A DNA stretch of 64,000 bases from Candidatus Cohnella colombiensis (GCA_029203125.1 CP119317.1:124001-188000); one strand, 5' to 3'; counted from the first letter of the stretch, positions 53,923 through 63,819 are shown. Notes: generated from the sequence alone by a model not told the origin. Translations and numbers: made by a program.

Positions 53923-55347
53923 ATGGATAATGTGACTTACCTTGTTCCTATCGGAATTATCGTTGTGTTGTTCTTGCTAGCAATTGTGTTCTCAACTAGA
54001 TATCGCACAGTGAAAGCTGACCAAGCCATGATTGTTACAGGTGCATTAACGAAAGATGGCATGAAGGTTGTTAAGGCGGGTGGGGCATTCGTATGGCCTG
54101 TCGTTCAAAATGCGGAATTCGTCTCCTTACAGGTACATACGCTAGACATTAAAACGCCAGAAGTATATACCTCACAAGGTGTGCCGGTAATGGTTGATGG
54201 TGTCGCACAAATTAAGATCAAGGGAGATATCGAGTCTATCTCCACTGCAGCAGAACAGTTTCTAGGCAAACCGGAAGACGAACTGCGTATTATTGCAACT
54301 CAAACGTTGGAGGGACATCTAAGAGCAATACTTGGACAAATGACTGTTGAAGCGGTGTATAAAAATAGAGATGAGTTCGCTCGCAACGTACAGGAAGTCG
54401 CAGCGAGTGATTTGAACAAGATGGGACTGCAAATCGTATCGTTCACGATTCGCGATGTGCGAGACAAGAACGGATACTTAGAAGCACTCGGGCAACCGCA
54501 GATCGCTTCTGTGAAACGTGACGCTGAAATTGCGAAAGCGAACGCATTCCGCGATGAGACGGTTGCGAAGGCGAAAGCGATGGAGGATGGAAAGAAAGCA
54601 GAATTCAACGCTGAAACGAATATCGCTGAATCCGAGAAGGAAATGGAAGTGAAGAAGGCGTCCTTCAAGAAGGAACAGGATATGCGTAAAGCCGAAGCGG
54701 ACCAATCCTATAAGCTTCAGGAGGCCAAAACGCTACAATCGGTTAAGGCAGAAGAAATGCAGATTCAGGTTATCGAGCGGGAGAAGCAAATCGAGCTAGA
54801 GACGAAGGAAATTGAACGTCGTGAGAAAGAGCTGGAAGCTACCGTGCGTAAGCAAGCGGAAGCGGAGAGATTCGCTCAGGAGCAACGTGCAGAAGCGGAT
54901 CGTTATCAGATCGAAGCTAAGGCAAGAGCGGATGCTGAAGCCGTTCGCTTGTCAGGGCAGGCGAATGCGGATAAGGAGCGGGCAGAAGGTACTGCAGAAG
55001 CCGAGGTAATCAGGCTGAAGGGTCTTGCTGAAGCAGAAGCGAAGGATAAGATTGCGGAAGCGATGAAGAAGTACGGTGAAGCAGCAATAGCGGAAATGAT
55101 TATCGATCAGTTCCCGGCGATTGCTAGTGCAATCTCTGAGCCGTTGTCGAAGACAGAGAAAATTGTAATTATCGATAGTGGCAGTGGTCAGGGCGGAGGA
55201 GCATCCAAAGTAACGGGTTATGTAACGGATATTTTGGCTAAGATGCCCGAGACGGTAAAGGCATTGACAGGTGCGGATATTACGCAATTAGTACGTCGCA
55301 TCTCCCAACTCCCAGAGTCGACGGAAAAAGTAGATAAAGAGGATTAA
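53923..55347 (+). CDS. floT: Flotillin
   Basis: A 474-residue flotillin (YuaG/FloT): N-terminal membrane segment (about 6-23), SPFH/PHB domain (about 30-200; VPVMVDGVAQIKIKGD, TLEGHLRAILGQMT), then a long Ala/Glu/Lys coiled coil (about 200-390; repeated EAxxxAE) and a C-terminal part with Gly-rich GSGQGGGASK. It scaffolds membrane microdomains and cooperates with YuaF. AGAGGAGG precedes the ATG. The gene probably shares the SigW-like promoter of yuaF and ends in a bidirectional terminator. Confidence 0.94.
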   Translation: MDNVTYLVPIGIIVVLFLLAIVFSTRYRTVKADQAMIVTGALTKDGMKVVKAGGAFVWPVVQNAEFVSLQVHTLDIKTPEVYTSQGVPVMVDGVAQIKIKGDIESISTAAEQFLGKPEDELRIIATQTLEGHLRAILGQMTVEAVYKNRDEFARNVQEVAASDLNKMGLQIVSFTIRDVRDKNGYLEALGQPQIASVKRDAEIAKANAFRDETVAKAKAMEDGKKAEFNAETNIAESEKEMEVKKASFKKEQDMRKAEADQSYKLQEAKTLQSVKAEEMQIQVIEREKQIELETKEIERREKELEATVRKQAEAERFAQEQRAEADRYQIEAKARADAEAVRLSGQANADKERAEGTAEAEVIRLKGLAEAEAKDKIAEAMKKYGEAAIAEMIIDQFPAIASAISEPLSKTEKIVIIDSGSGQGGGASKVTGYVTDILAKMPETVKALTGADITQLVRRISQLPESTEKVDKED

Positions 55348-55382
55348 GAAGACAGGTGTTGTGAGGACATACGATTCAAATA

Positions 55383-55424
55383 CGAAAAGGGTAGCACAGG
55401 AATAACTTCCTGGACTACCCTTTC
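55383..55424. terminator. Bidirectional terminator between floT and ahpF
   Basis: CGAAAAGGGTAG / CTACCCTTTCG outer stem with inner CAGGAA / TTCCTG. Serves both convergent genes. Confidence 0.82.
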
Positions 55425-55450
55425 GATTTAGATCAAGACCATTTTCTTTT

Positions 55451-56980
55451 TTAATTACGGATGAGATAATCGAATGCACCTAATGCTGCAGTAGCACCAG
55501 AACCCATAGAAATGAGGATCTGCTTGAAAGGACTATTCGTACAGTCACCTGCACCAAACACACCAGGTAAGTTAGTAGCACCGTGACTGTTAACTACGAT
55601 CTCACCCATGCGAGTGCGTTCAACCGTGTCGCCTAACCAATCTGTATTAGGTACAAGACCGATCTGAACGAATACACCCTGCAATTCAATATGATGAGTC
55701 TCTCCTGTATCGCGATCGATATAGGAAATCCCATCAACCTTGTCTGTGCCGGTAATTTCTTTCGTTTGAACGTTCTTGAGGACAGTTGCATTAGGCAGAC
55801 TGTTAAGCCGCTCCTGTAGAACAGAATCAGCCTTCAGCTCTGGGGCAAACTCAAGCACTGTTACATGTCCTACGATCCCTGCGAGGTCAATCGCTGCTTC
55901 GATCCCAGAATTACCTCCGCCAATAACTGCGACATGTTTCCCAATAAACAATGGACCATCACAATGTGGACAGTAAGCAACACCCTTGTTTTTGAGCTCT
56001 GCTTCTCCTGGAACGCCGAGATTCCGCCAACGCGCTCCTGTAGATACAATTACAGTCTTGCTCTTGAGAATAGCACCATTCTCCAACTCAACTTCGATTA
56101 AATCCTTCTTCTCTAAACGGTTGACACGTTGCAAGTTCATCACATCAACATTGTACTCTTTCACATGCTGTTCCAGGCTTGCAACGAGCTTAGGACCCTC
56201 TGTATATAGAGTACCTACAAAGTTCTCAATGCCTAACGTATCATTGACTTGTCCGCCAAAGCGTTCAGCAACGATACCTGTGCGAATTCCTTTACGAGCA
56301 GAATAGATCGCAGCGCTAGCGCCGGCAGGACCACCGCCAACAACAAGCACATCGAACGGTTCTTTATTCGCAAACTCTGATGCGTCCGGAGCACTTCCGA
56401 TCTTGGCAAGAATCTCTTCAAGCGTCATACGACCACTTTCGAAGAACTCTCCATTCAGGTAAACACTTGGCACAGACAGGATGTCCTTGCTTTCTACTTC
56501 GTCTTTGAACGCTGCACCGTCAATCATCGTATTCGTAATGCCAGGATTGAGGATACTCATTAAGTTCAAAGCTTGTACAACATCAGGACAATTGTGACAG
56601 CTCAAGCTAACATAAGTCTCAAACCGATATTCGCCTTGAATTTTTTTGATTTGATCAATGGCGTTCTGCTCAACTTTTGGAGCTCTTCCACTAACCTGAA
56701 GTAGCGCCAACACTAATGAAGTAAACTCATGACCCAACGGAATTCCAGCAAAAGCTACGCCAGTGTCTTCGCCTTTACGATTAACACTAAAGCTAGGTGT
56801 TCTAGGTAACTGTGTTTTCTCAATCGTAATCTGGGTGGACATACTAGCTATTTCATTCACTAGCTCCAGCATTTCATTAGATATGTCATCAGAGCCTGCA
56901 CTGACTTTGAGGACGACATCTCCTTCCATGAGCTGAAGGTATTGTGCGAGTTGTGTTTTAATTTCTTGATCTAGTGCCAT
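55451..56980 (-). CDS. ahpF: Alkyl hydroperoxide reductase subunit F
   Basis: A 509-residue flavoprotein, the usual AhpF length. An N-terminal thioredoxin-like part has SCHNCPDVVQ (CxxC-type, about 128-137). A Rossmann FAD domain starts at VVGGGPAGASAAIYSARKG (about 212-230). The redox-active disulfide is YCPHCDGPL, and the C-terminal FAD motif is VFGAGDCTN. It passes electrons from NADH to AhpC. The ATG at 56980 (MALDQEIK) follows AAGGAG by six bases. It is 10 bases downstream of ahpC in one operon. Confidence 0.95.
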   Translation of the reverse strand: MALDQEIKTQLAQYLQLMEGDVVLKVSAGSDDISNEMLELVNEIASMSTQITIEKTQLPRTPSFSVNRKGEDTGVAFAGIPLGHEFTSLVLALLQVSGRAPKVEQNAIDQIKKIQGEYRFETYVSLSCHNCPDVVQALNLMSILNPGITNTMIDGAAFKDEVESKDILSVPSVYLNGEFFESGRMTLEEILAKIGSAPDASEFANKEPFDVLVVGGGPAGASAAIYSARKGIRTGIVAERFGGQVNDTLGIENFVGTLYTEGPKLVASLEQHVKEYNVDVMNLQRVNRLEKKDLIEVELENGAILKSKTVIVSTGARWRNLGVPGEAELKNKGVAYCPHCDGPLFIGKHVAVIGGGNSGIEAAIDLAGIVGHVTVLEFAPELKADSVLQERLNSLPNATVLKNVQTKEITGTDKVDGISYIDRDTGETHHIELQGVFVQIGLVPNTDWLGDTVERTRMGEIVVNSHGATNLPGVFGAGDCTNSPFKQILISMGSGATAALGAFDYLIRN

Positions 56981-56990
56981 CATATGCTCC

Positions 56991-57554
56991 TTATATCTTG
57001 CCCACAAGATCGAGACTTGGCTTCAGTGTTGCAGCGCCTTCTTGCCACTTCGCTGGGCAAACTTCACCTGGATGATTCCGTACATATTGTGCAGCTTTGA
57101 TTTTGTTGACAAGCGCACTTGCGTCGCGTCCAATGCCACCAGCGTTAATTTCCAATGCTTGGATCACGCCGTCTGGATCAATAATAAAAGTACCGCGATC
57201 AGCGAGGCCATCTTCTTCGATCAGTACATCAAAGTTGCGGGAGATAACGTGGGAAGGATCACCGATCATAATATACGTAACTTTACCAATGGCATCCGAG
57301 CTTGCATGCCATGCCTTGTGAGTGAAATGGGTATCCGTTGAAACGGAATAAACTTCTACACCAAGATTCTTTAGTGTTTCATATTGGTTTTGTAGATCTT
57401 CGAGCTCAGTCGGGCAAACGAATGTAAAGTCAGCTGGATAAAAGCAAACTACGCTCCATTTCCCTTTAAAGTCAGCTTCAGAAACATCGATAAACTTACC
57501 GTTGTGGAATGCAGATGCTTTGAATGGTAGTACTTCTTTTCCGATTAGTGACAT
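56991..57554 (-). CDS. ahpC: Peroxiredoxin AhpC
   Basis: A 187-residue typical 2-Cys peroxiredoxin. Peroxidatic Cys47 lies in FTFVCPTELEDL and resolving Cys166 in HPGEVCPAKW. It reduces alkyl hydroperoxides and H2O2 and is recycled by AhpF downstream. GGAGAATGAG precedes the ATG. A perfect PerR box at 57635 lies 80 bases upstream. Confidence 0.97.
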   Translation of the reverse strand: MSLIGKEVLPFKASAFHNGKFIDVSEADFKGKWSVVCFYPADFTFVCPTELEDLQNQYETLKNLGVEVYSVSTDTHFTHKAWHASSDAIGKVTYIMIGDPSHVISRNFDVLIEEDGLADRGTFIIDPDGVIQALEINAGGIGRDASALVNKIKAAQYVRNHPGEVCPAKWQEGAATLKPSLDLVGKI

Positions 57555-57634
57555 TTTCTCTCATTCTCCTATTAGCTCTTTTTTTTTATATAAAGGATTT
57601 TCAGCACTTAAATTCAACACAAGCTGAACATACT

Positions 57635-57649
57635 TTATAATAATTATAA
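57635..57649. promoter_or_regulatory. PerR box upstream of ahpCF
   Basis: TTATAATAATTATAA, identical to the 15-base consensus TTATAATNATTATAA and a perfect palindrome. PerR with Fe/Mn would repress ahpCF until peroxide stress. Confidence 0.93.
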
Positions 57650-57801
57650 TTAACCATATTGAATGCCTCTGTCAAGCAAGTTCACATACCTTTCATTTTC
57701 TACATTCCAAACCGGAATATACGTGAACCGGAGATTTGGACAGCTGAGCACTGGCTAATTAAAGATCGTGCGTTCAGAGAAAGCGATGCTGTTCTTGGGT
57801 T

Positions 57802-58458
57802 TTATGCCTTAGTATTTGGAGGGATTAGATAACTAGCCAGTCCTTTAGCAATGACGTGATGCCCGCGATCATTTGGATGAATGGGCAATGTACCGCTTAA
57901 AGCATCTTCAATCTTACCTTTATGGTATCCATAAATAAGATCTGCCTGTTTATCTTCAAACCACGTGTGAGTAGGTGCCACAACTACCCCGCAACGATGG
58001 GCGATTTCACTAGTTATCTGATTGAGTTGGTGTATTGAATTAACCGCGAGAGGGCTGTTCGGAAACGGATTGTATTGTGTACAGCAAACGATTCGGGCGA
58101 GGCTCACTCTTTTTATTCGCGTGAAAAGGGCACTTAAATGTCTTTTGTAGTCCGTCGTCGTGCGTCTTAAATTTAGTGGATGTTTCGATTTTAAGGATTG
58201 AAGCGCTGTGTTCATTAAATCGACTCCACCGATCCATACGGAAATAACGCCTGATTGACTGATTACGGGAAGGCCATTCCAAATTACAGCGTCCAAAAGA
58301 TCACCGCTACTCCATCCGGGTCGAGCCAGCACATTCACCCGAACTCTATGCGAGCTTGATTGTAAAGCAGAACCAATCAAGTGAGGATAACCTTTAGTCA
58401 TCGAAGATGCGTTTTCACCGAATGTAATGGAATCTCCGAGTGCTGTGTAGATCATCAC
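57802..58458 (-). CDS. SGNH/GDSL-family hydrolase
   Basis: A 218-residue SGNH hydrolase. Block I is ALGDSITFGENA (catalytic Ser about residue 10), block II Gly in ARPGWSSGD, block III reads WIGGVDL where Asn of the usual GxND is replaced by Val, and block V HPNDRGH gives Asp and His. No signal peptide is obvious. The start could be ATG 58458 or 58455. It is divergent from the NCS2 permease gene. The changed block III may alter activity. Substrate unknown. Confidence 0.8.
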   Translation of the reverse strand: MMIYTALGDSITFGENASSMTKGYPHLIGSALQSSSHRVRVNVLARPGWSSGDLLDAVIWNGLPVISQSGVISVWIGGVDLMNTALQSLKSKHPLNLRRTTTDYKRHLSALFTRIKRVSLARIVCCTQYNPFPNSPLAVNSIHQLNQITSEIAHRCGVVVAPTHTWFEDKQADLIYGYHKGKIEDALSGTLPIHPNDRGHHVIAKGLASYLIPPNTKA

Positions 58459-58602
58459 AATACCACCCTCTCCAACATTAAAAACCCTACAGTGTTACAA
58501 TAAAAATATGTCGCTTAGGAGCATCTTGTGTACGGCGTGACAGCTAAGATTGGGCGATAATTACAGGATGAAATTCGATGTAAGGGGAAATATAACGTTA
58601 CT

Positions 58603-59889
58603 ATGAACAACTTAAAGACACCTGAGATTTGGTTGGCCGGCTTACAATGGATGTTCTATATCTTCATGAATACGATTGTTATCCCTTTGTCATTGGGAGA
58701 AGCTTTCGAGCTGTCTGCCTCAGAGACGACTACGTTGATGCTCAGTGCTTTTATTTTGACGGGAATCGCCTCTATCCTGCAAACTTGGCTAGGACACGGC
58801 TACGCTCTTATGGATGGGCAAGCTGCAATATGGTGGGGGTTAGTGCTCAGTCTATGTGCGGCTGCACCTAGTATTGGCATGAGCTTGCCAGAGGTCGGCG
58901 GCTCGTTAGTGGCAGGATTTCTGATATCGGGTCTGATCACGCTGCTACTTGGGGCCTTGGGATTCGGTAAAGTGCTCATTAAGCTGTTTAATCCTGTTGT
59001 GATCGGTGTTTCTTTATTTTTGATTTGCATTCAACTGATCTTGCTCTTTTTCGCGGATATGATTGTGTGGGATGATCAGGGGCAGCTGCAATACTTGGCG
59101 ACCGCTGTTACGTTCATTGTGGCAATAATCGTAGGTGTACTGCAGGTGAAGGGATCTAAGCTGGTTAGCAGCTTTTCGCTATTGATCGGGATCGTCGGTG
59201 GATGGTGTGTATACGAATGGATCGTGCCAGCTCCCTCGATATCGATGGCTGAGAGTGCGCCGCTGTTTTCCTTGTTTCCATGGGGCGCTTTGCGAGTGGA
59301 TATTGGTATTATGCTTACGGTTATCGTTGTGGGGCTGATTAATATGGCCAATTCGATATCCGGGATCAATGCTGCAGAAGAGCTATATCAAAGGAAAGCA
59401 ACTGAAAATAACTACAAGAGATCCTTTATGCTTACGGGTATCTTCTCTATTGTCGCAGGTATATTTGGGCAATTGCCTTTCGGAGTGTACGCCTCCTCGA
59501 TTGGGTTTTTGGAAAGCACCAAGATTTTAAAGCGTACTGCACTTGTAATTGGCAGTGTGATGATTATTGCGTTAGGACTGCTACCAGCTGTAGGGGCATT
59601 TTTTGCACAACTGCCAATTGCAGTGGGTAGTGCCGTATTATTCATTGCGTATTTGCAGATGTTCGGCACAGCTTTTCGAACGGTACAAGGCATACGCTTC
59701 AATTCGAGGACAATCTTCCGTCTCGCCCTGCCGATTCTACTCGGTGTATGCATTATGAATACAGATGCCGAGGTGTTTACCAGCCTCCCGGTTTATGTTC
59801 AGCCATTGCTTAGCAATGGACTTGTAATGGGTGTACTGGTATCTATCCTGCTGGAGTCGACTGTACGCTGGTCGAAGTATGAAGAATAG
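58603..59889 (+). CDS. NCS2-family nucleobase permease
   Basis: A 428-residue membrane protein with about 12-14 helices. It has the NCS2 helix pattern, for example WLGHGYALMDGQAAIWWG (about 66-83), FNPVVIGVSLFL and GLINMANSISGINAAEELY (about 245-263). The family imports uracil, xanthine, uric acid or other purines by proton symport; which one is not readable. The ribosome site AAGGGGAAAT is about 16 bases from the ATG, unusually far. No purine riboswitch was seen upstream. Confidence 0.85.
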   Translation: MNNLKTPEIWLAGLQWMFYIFMNTIVIPLSLGEAFELSASETTTLMLSAFILTGIASILQTWLGHGYALMDGQAAIWWGLVLSLCAAAPSIGMSLPEVGGSLVAGFLISGLITLLLGALGFGKVLIKLFNPVVIGVSLFLICIQLILLFFADMIVWDDQGQLQYLATAVTFIVAIIVGVLQVKGSKLVSSFSLLIGIVGGWCVYEWIVPAPSISMAESAPLFSLFPWGALRVDIGIMLTVIVVGLINMANSISGINAAEELYQRKATENNYKRSFMLTGIFSIVAGIFGQLPFGVYASSIGFLESTKILKRTALVIGSVMIIALGLLPAVGAFFAQLPIAVGSAVLFIAYLQMFGTAFRTVQGIRFNSRTIFRLALPILLGVCIMNTDAEVFTSLPVYVQPLLSNGLVMGVLVSILLESTVRWSKYEE

Positions 59890-59907
59890 GGTGTACGGAT
59901 AGAAAGC

Positions 59908-60678
59908 TCAAGCATTATTTGAGTTTCCATAGGACCATAAATATCCTTTGGACTCAAGTAAAAGCGCATCTGTATTTTCTTTTTGTTCAAGAGTGATACT
60001 GTTGTTAGTGCTCATAATATATCCTTCGTTAATCCGATCGATGACGATTGGAACATCTAGCTCCATGAATAGCTTCCGCATCCGGTATATCGTGTTGTAC
60101 AGATTAGAAAGAGCGCGCTTGTCATCAATGTTTGCCCAGAGATCATCAATAATTCTCCACTTCAAACACAATTTATTTTCATGAAGCAGAAAATAGTAGA
60201 AGAGTTCCTCCGTTATGCGAGTAGGCCATTTTACAAGGTGATCCCCTTTTTTAACATATGCTTCTCCGTATAACTGGACATAGAGTGGAGTCTTTGGGGT
60301 TTGAAGCCTTTTATGACCATAATACTTTTGGAGACGTTCATCCAGCTGCTTAACCGTATTCGGGGTCATGGGCTTCAAAAAATAATCGAGAGCTTGAACT
60401 CGAAAGGCTTGTACTGCATATTGCTGGTATGCGGTTGAGAAGATGACAGGTACGTCGATCCCACTTTCCACTAGATTTTGAGCCAATTGGAGTCCAGTCA
60501 TTCTCGGCATCTCAATGTCGAGTACAAGAGCGTCTACCTCTAGCAGCGGTATTTCCTTCAATGCTTCGAAGGGAGATTCGAAGCAACCCACAATTTCAAA
60601 GGAACCGTAGGCTTCAAGCAATCTAGCGTGCAGTCCTAGAATCGGTTTTTCATCCTCTACGATAACTACTTTCCACAT
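59908..60678 (-). CDS. Response regulator with SARP-type winged helix
   Basis: A 256-residue regulator: receiver domain with VVIVEDEKP, Asp in ALVLDIEMPRMTG (about 54) and Lys in YFLKPMTP; the C-terminal half (about 130-230) has LFYYFLLHENKLCLKWRIIDDLW and LYNTIYRMRKLF, as in BTAD/SARP-like DNA-binding domains. The start at ATG 60678 follows GGAGGGAC and overlaps the kinase gene by 29 bases. It is the partner of that hybrid kinase. Its 3' end lies 18 bases from that of the convergent NCS2 gene. Confidence 0.87.
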   Translation of the reverse strand: MWKVVIVEDEKPILGLHARLLEAYGSFEIVGCFESPFEALKEIPLLEVDALVLDIEMPRMTGLQLAQNLVESGIDVPVIFSTAYQQYAVQAFRVQALDYFLKPMTPNTVKQLDERLQKYYGHKRLQTPKTPLYVQLYGEAYVKKGDHLVKWPTRITEELFYYFLLHENKLCLKWRIIDDLWANIDDKRALSNLYNTIYRMRKLFMELDVPIVIDRINEGYIMSTNNSITLEQKENTDALLLESKGYLWSYGNSNNA

Positions 60679-63619
60679 GGAACTGTCCCTCCTTAATAGG
60701 AAATTTCAAATGAATTGTTGTTCCTTTATCCGGCAACGAGAAGATCTCCAAGTGACCTTGAATGAGTTCGTGCACTCGTCTGCGAACGTTTGTAAATCCG
60801 ATGCCTGCGTTAGCAGGTGCTTCTCCCATCAATTGAGCGCATTGGACGGCTGACATGCCCACGCCATCGTCGACAACTTGGATGTGCAGATGAGCTCCAT
60901 GTACAGAGATCGTAACCTGCACCTGTCCGGGTCCTTCCTTCTCAAATAATCCATGGCGAATTGCATTTTCGACTAAGGGCTGTAAGAGCAAGCTAGGAAT
61001 CATAACATTGTCAGTCGCAATTGCTGGATCGATTGCATAGGAAAAGGACAATCGTTCACCGAATCTAGCTTTTTCGACTTCCACGTAAGCTTCAATAATT
61101 TCAAGTTCTTTTTGAAGGGTGGAATATTGTCCATCACGGCTTGTTTCGAATATGTAACGTAAAAAAGAACTGAGCATCGTTAGCAGATAAGCCGCACGTT
61201 CTCCATCGGTGTAGCAGAAGGAGATAATACTGCTAAGTGCATTATATAGAAAGTGTGGTTTGATTTGCGTCTGAAGGAAAGCCATTTCATGTTCGATCGC
61301 TTTCGACATGTATATCTTCGTTTGTTCCACCGCATTCAAGCGAGCCATTAGTGTTTCCTTCGAGAAAGGCTTAACGAGATAATCGTTGGCTCCTGCTGCA
61401 AATATTTCTTCAATATAGCCTGGATATTCGGAAGAAGTCATCATTAAGATGGGAAGTTCCATTAATGATGCATGTTTACGGATTTTCTGCAGCAGCTGTA
61501 GCCCGCTCTTGCTTCCGGGCAGTATATCATCAATAATCATCGTTAATAATTTCGGATGTTGTTCGAAATAGGAAAGTGCTTCTTGAGTTGAATATGCGAT
61601 GTGCACTCTGTAGGTGTTGTTCAACATGCCACGTATCACTTCTGCATGCATCACATCGTCTTCGACAATGAGAAGCGCTGCAAGCTCCGTTTCTTCTACT
61701 GTTGCAGCTACCTGTATGTCAGAATCGCGTTCGGACAATACGTCCGGATTCTTATATTCGCTGAAGGTCAGTTGAAGTGTAAAGCTGAGTTTGGATTCAG
61801 TTCGTTCAAGGGTGAAGTTGCCGTTCATCTGGTGCATGATCTCTTCAGTCATCATCAGACCAGAGGATGGCTGACGATCTGCATAGGTTGATGATGTTGC
61901 TCGGACGGTTGTAAATCGTATTTGCACGCTGTCGCCAACGATTATGGAATCAATGGTGATGCTACTCTCCACGGTATCAAGAGAGATCTCTGTCATGATT
62001 CGCAACATGACTTGCGTCAGTCGCTGCTTGTCTGCCCAAACATAGAACCCATCTGGAACTTGCTCGTAGATTTGAATTTTTTTCTTCGTAAATGTGAGCT
62101 GCATCAGTTGGATGACATGGAGAACGACCATGCGAACATTGGTTGATCCAAGCTCAATGGCACCGTAGTCATCGAACCGAATGCGAGTGAAATCGATAAG
62201 ATCTCTCAGCAAGTAAACCATTCTTTCCATGATCTGTTCAGCAAGATACAATTGCTCGCCTTGCTTCACTTTGTGTTCCTCACGAGCAGTCGATTTGATT
62301 AGATTTACTGCATCATGCAAGGGCTGTTGCAATTCTTGTGTAGTGACCTTCAAAAAATCATCTTTTGCCTTGTTGGCTTTCTCTAACCGAGCATTTAATT
62401 GCTCTGATTGTTCTGCACGATTCATCAGACGCATGCCAAGGAATATATTCATGCACAATACAAATCCGACCAAACCAATTCTGTTTAGACTGTTGCGACC
62501 ATTGAAGAAAAGGGAATCGAACGAACCGCTTAATGAAGACAAGACTAGGAATAAGAGCGTAAGACCTAGTATAAGAGCCTCGTTCCTGCTGAAGTTGATT
62601 TGATGTCTAAACGTCATATAGAAGATACGAACAATAGCAATTATAACGATCAGACTGCCGTAAAAGAAAAAGACATACTGAGCGCCCGACACCGTTCTTG
62701 CCGGTAATATGATATTTAAGAACGTATAGATAGTAATAGGCAGGTAGAGTAAAAACATCGCTCGTTTATGAATAATCAAAGGAAACATCATTGATATAAA
62801 GGCGATTAATAAGAGTACACTCAGAAAGGTGACAGAGTCTTGAAGGCGGAAAAAGAAGTCGAAAGGGATCGATGGAAACTCCCGAAGCAATAGTCGTTCT
62901 CCTCGCGTCATGATGAGTATTGACAACATCATAAAGTACAACCCGCTGTATAAAAAGGCTTCATCTTTCGTACGAAGCAGGTAGATCGTGATGTGGAATA
63001 CACTAAATAGCAGTAAGCAGAAGACTGCTGACCATTCGATCATAATATCGTGTTGAACGTCTTCCTTCATCAGTGTGGCATCCCCTATATCGATCGGAAA
63101 GACGATTCCGCCTCTTGCGTTATAGAAGTTGGACACGTGAATGGTAATAAGAAGCTTATTGCTATCCGGTGTTATATAAATTTCATAGGGGCGATTATCT
63201 GGGCTCATCTCTTGTTTAGATGGAGCCTCTTTTCCGTATTCCGATAACTTTTTACCGTTCACATAGAGGGAGTGAGCAGACCAAATATTGCGCACACGAA
63301 TTCCAATATCAGAATGATTGTCGGGCAGATATACGATCAATTGGTACGAACCCCATTGCGAGTCGGATGACCAAGGACCGGGAACCTGTAAATTCATCGA
63401 TTCATTCTTAAAGTTAGTAGGGGGAACATAAGAATCGGATGTAAATTTCCAATCTCCAGCTAGCGATATAAGCATAGAGCGATCTGTGAGTTCACGGAGA
63501 TCAAGCACGCCGTCTACTGCTTTTATTTCCACAGAACTTGTATCCTTATCACTAAAGACCATATATAGAATGGCAAGTAAGGCGCAAAAGGCAGCCAAAC
63601 ACCCTATCAGCTTCTTCAT
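60650..63619 (-). CDS. Hybrid sensor kinase, 7TM-DISM with receiver and LytS-type kinase
   Basis: A 989-residue protein from ATG 63619 (GAGGGGGA upstream). Signal/TM (about 5-22), an outer beta-sandwich of 7TMR-DISM type (about 35-185, WKFTSDSYVPPTNF, RVRNIWSAHSLYVNGKKLSE), seven membrane helices (about 200-410), a HisKA-like region in which the phospho-acceptor His is Gln428 (VTTQELQQPLHDA), a receiver with D697 in MIIDDILPG and KPFSK, and a His_kinase/HATPase with His789 in TQIKPHFLYNALSSI and QPLVENAIRHGL. The first kinase core is thus degenerate and the LytS-type one should be active. Its partner is the regulator at 59908. Ligand unknown. Confidence 0.87.
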   Translation of the reverse strand: MKKLIGCLAAFCALLAILYMVFSDKDTSSVEIKAVDGVLDLRELTDRSMLISLAGDWKFTSDSYVPPTNFKNESMNLQVPGPWSSDSQWGSYQLIVYLPDNHSDIGIRVRNIWSAHSLYVNGKKLSEYGKEAPSKQEMSPDNRPYEIYITPDSNKLLITIHVSNFYNARGGIVFPIDIGDATLMKEDVQHDIMIEWSAVFCLLLFSVFHITIYLLRTKDEAFLYSGLYFMMLSILIMTRGERLLLREFPSIPFDFFFRLQDSVTFLSVLLLIAFISMMFPLIIHKRAMFLLYLPITIYTFLNIILPARTVSGAQYVFFFYGSLIVIIAIVRIFYMTFRHQINFSRNEALILGLTLLFLVLSSLSGSFDSLFFNGRNSLNRIGLVGFVLCMNIFLGMRLMNRAEQSEQLNARLEKANKAKDDFLKVTTQELQQPLHDAVNLIKSTAREEHKVKQGEQLYLAEQIMERMVYLLRDLIDFTRIRFDDYGAIELGSTNVRMVVLHVIQLMQLTFTKKKIQIYEQVPDGFYVWADKQRLTQVMLRIMTEISLDTVESSITIDSIIVGDSVQIRFTTVRATSSTYADRQPSSGLMMTEEIMHQMNGNFTLERTESKLSFTLQLTFSEYKNPDVLSERDSDIQVAATVEETELAALLIVEDDVMHAEVIRGMLNNTYRVHIAYSTQEALSYFEQHPKLLTMIIDDILPGSKSGLQLLQKIRKHASLMELPILMMTSSEYPGYIEEIFAAGANDYLVKPFSKETLMARLNAVEQTKIYMSKAIEHEMAFLQTQIKPHFLYNALSSIISFCYTDGERAAYLLTMLSSFLRYIFETSRDGQYSTLQKELEIIEAYVEVEKARFGERLSFSYAIDPAIATDNVMIPSLLLQPLVENAIRHGLFEKEGPGQVQVTISVHGAHLHIQVVDDGVGMSAVQCAQLMGEAPANAGIGFTNVRRRVHELIQGHLEIFSLPDKGTTIHLKFPIKEGQFHVESSYRRG

Positions 63620-63749
63620 CAAATATCCCCCTCTGAACACTATCATACAAGATCAATCTCTCAAAAAACTATCATAAAAAATGGTGCAATGAGCTGGTGA
63701 GATATTGGAGAGAAGCTTGGTACAATCATTCATGATTCCAATAATTGTT

Positions 63750-63778
63750 TTGACAAATAACGACCTTATTATTACTAT
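63750..63778 (+). promoter_or_regulatory. SigA-type promoter of the riboswitch transcript
   Basis: TTGACA (63750-63755), a 17-base spacer and TACTAT (63773-63778). Start expected near 63785, about 30 bases before the aptamer. Confidence 0.8.
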
Positions 63779-63819
63779 CTAGTTATTACTATGAATAAAA
63801 GAGTCTTAACTTATTGTTC

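Noticed and set aside
58459..58602. Purine riboswitch before the NCS2 permease
   Set aside because: The conserved loop sequences of the purine aptamer are not present.
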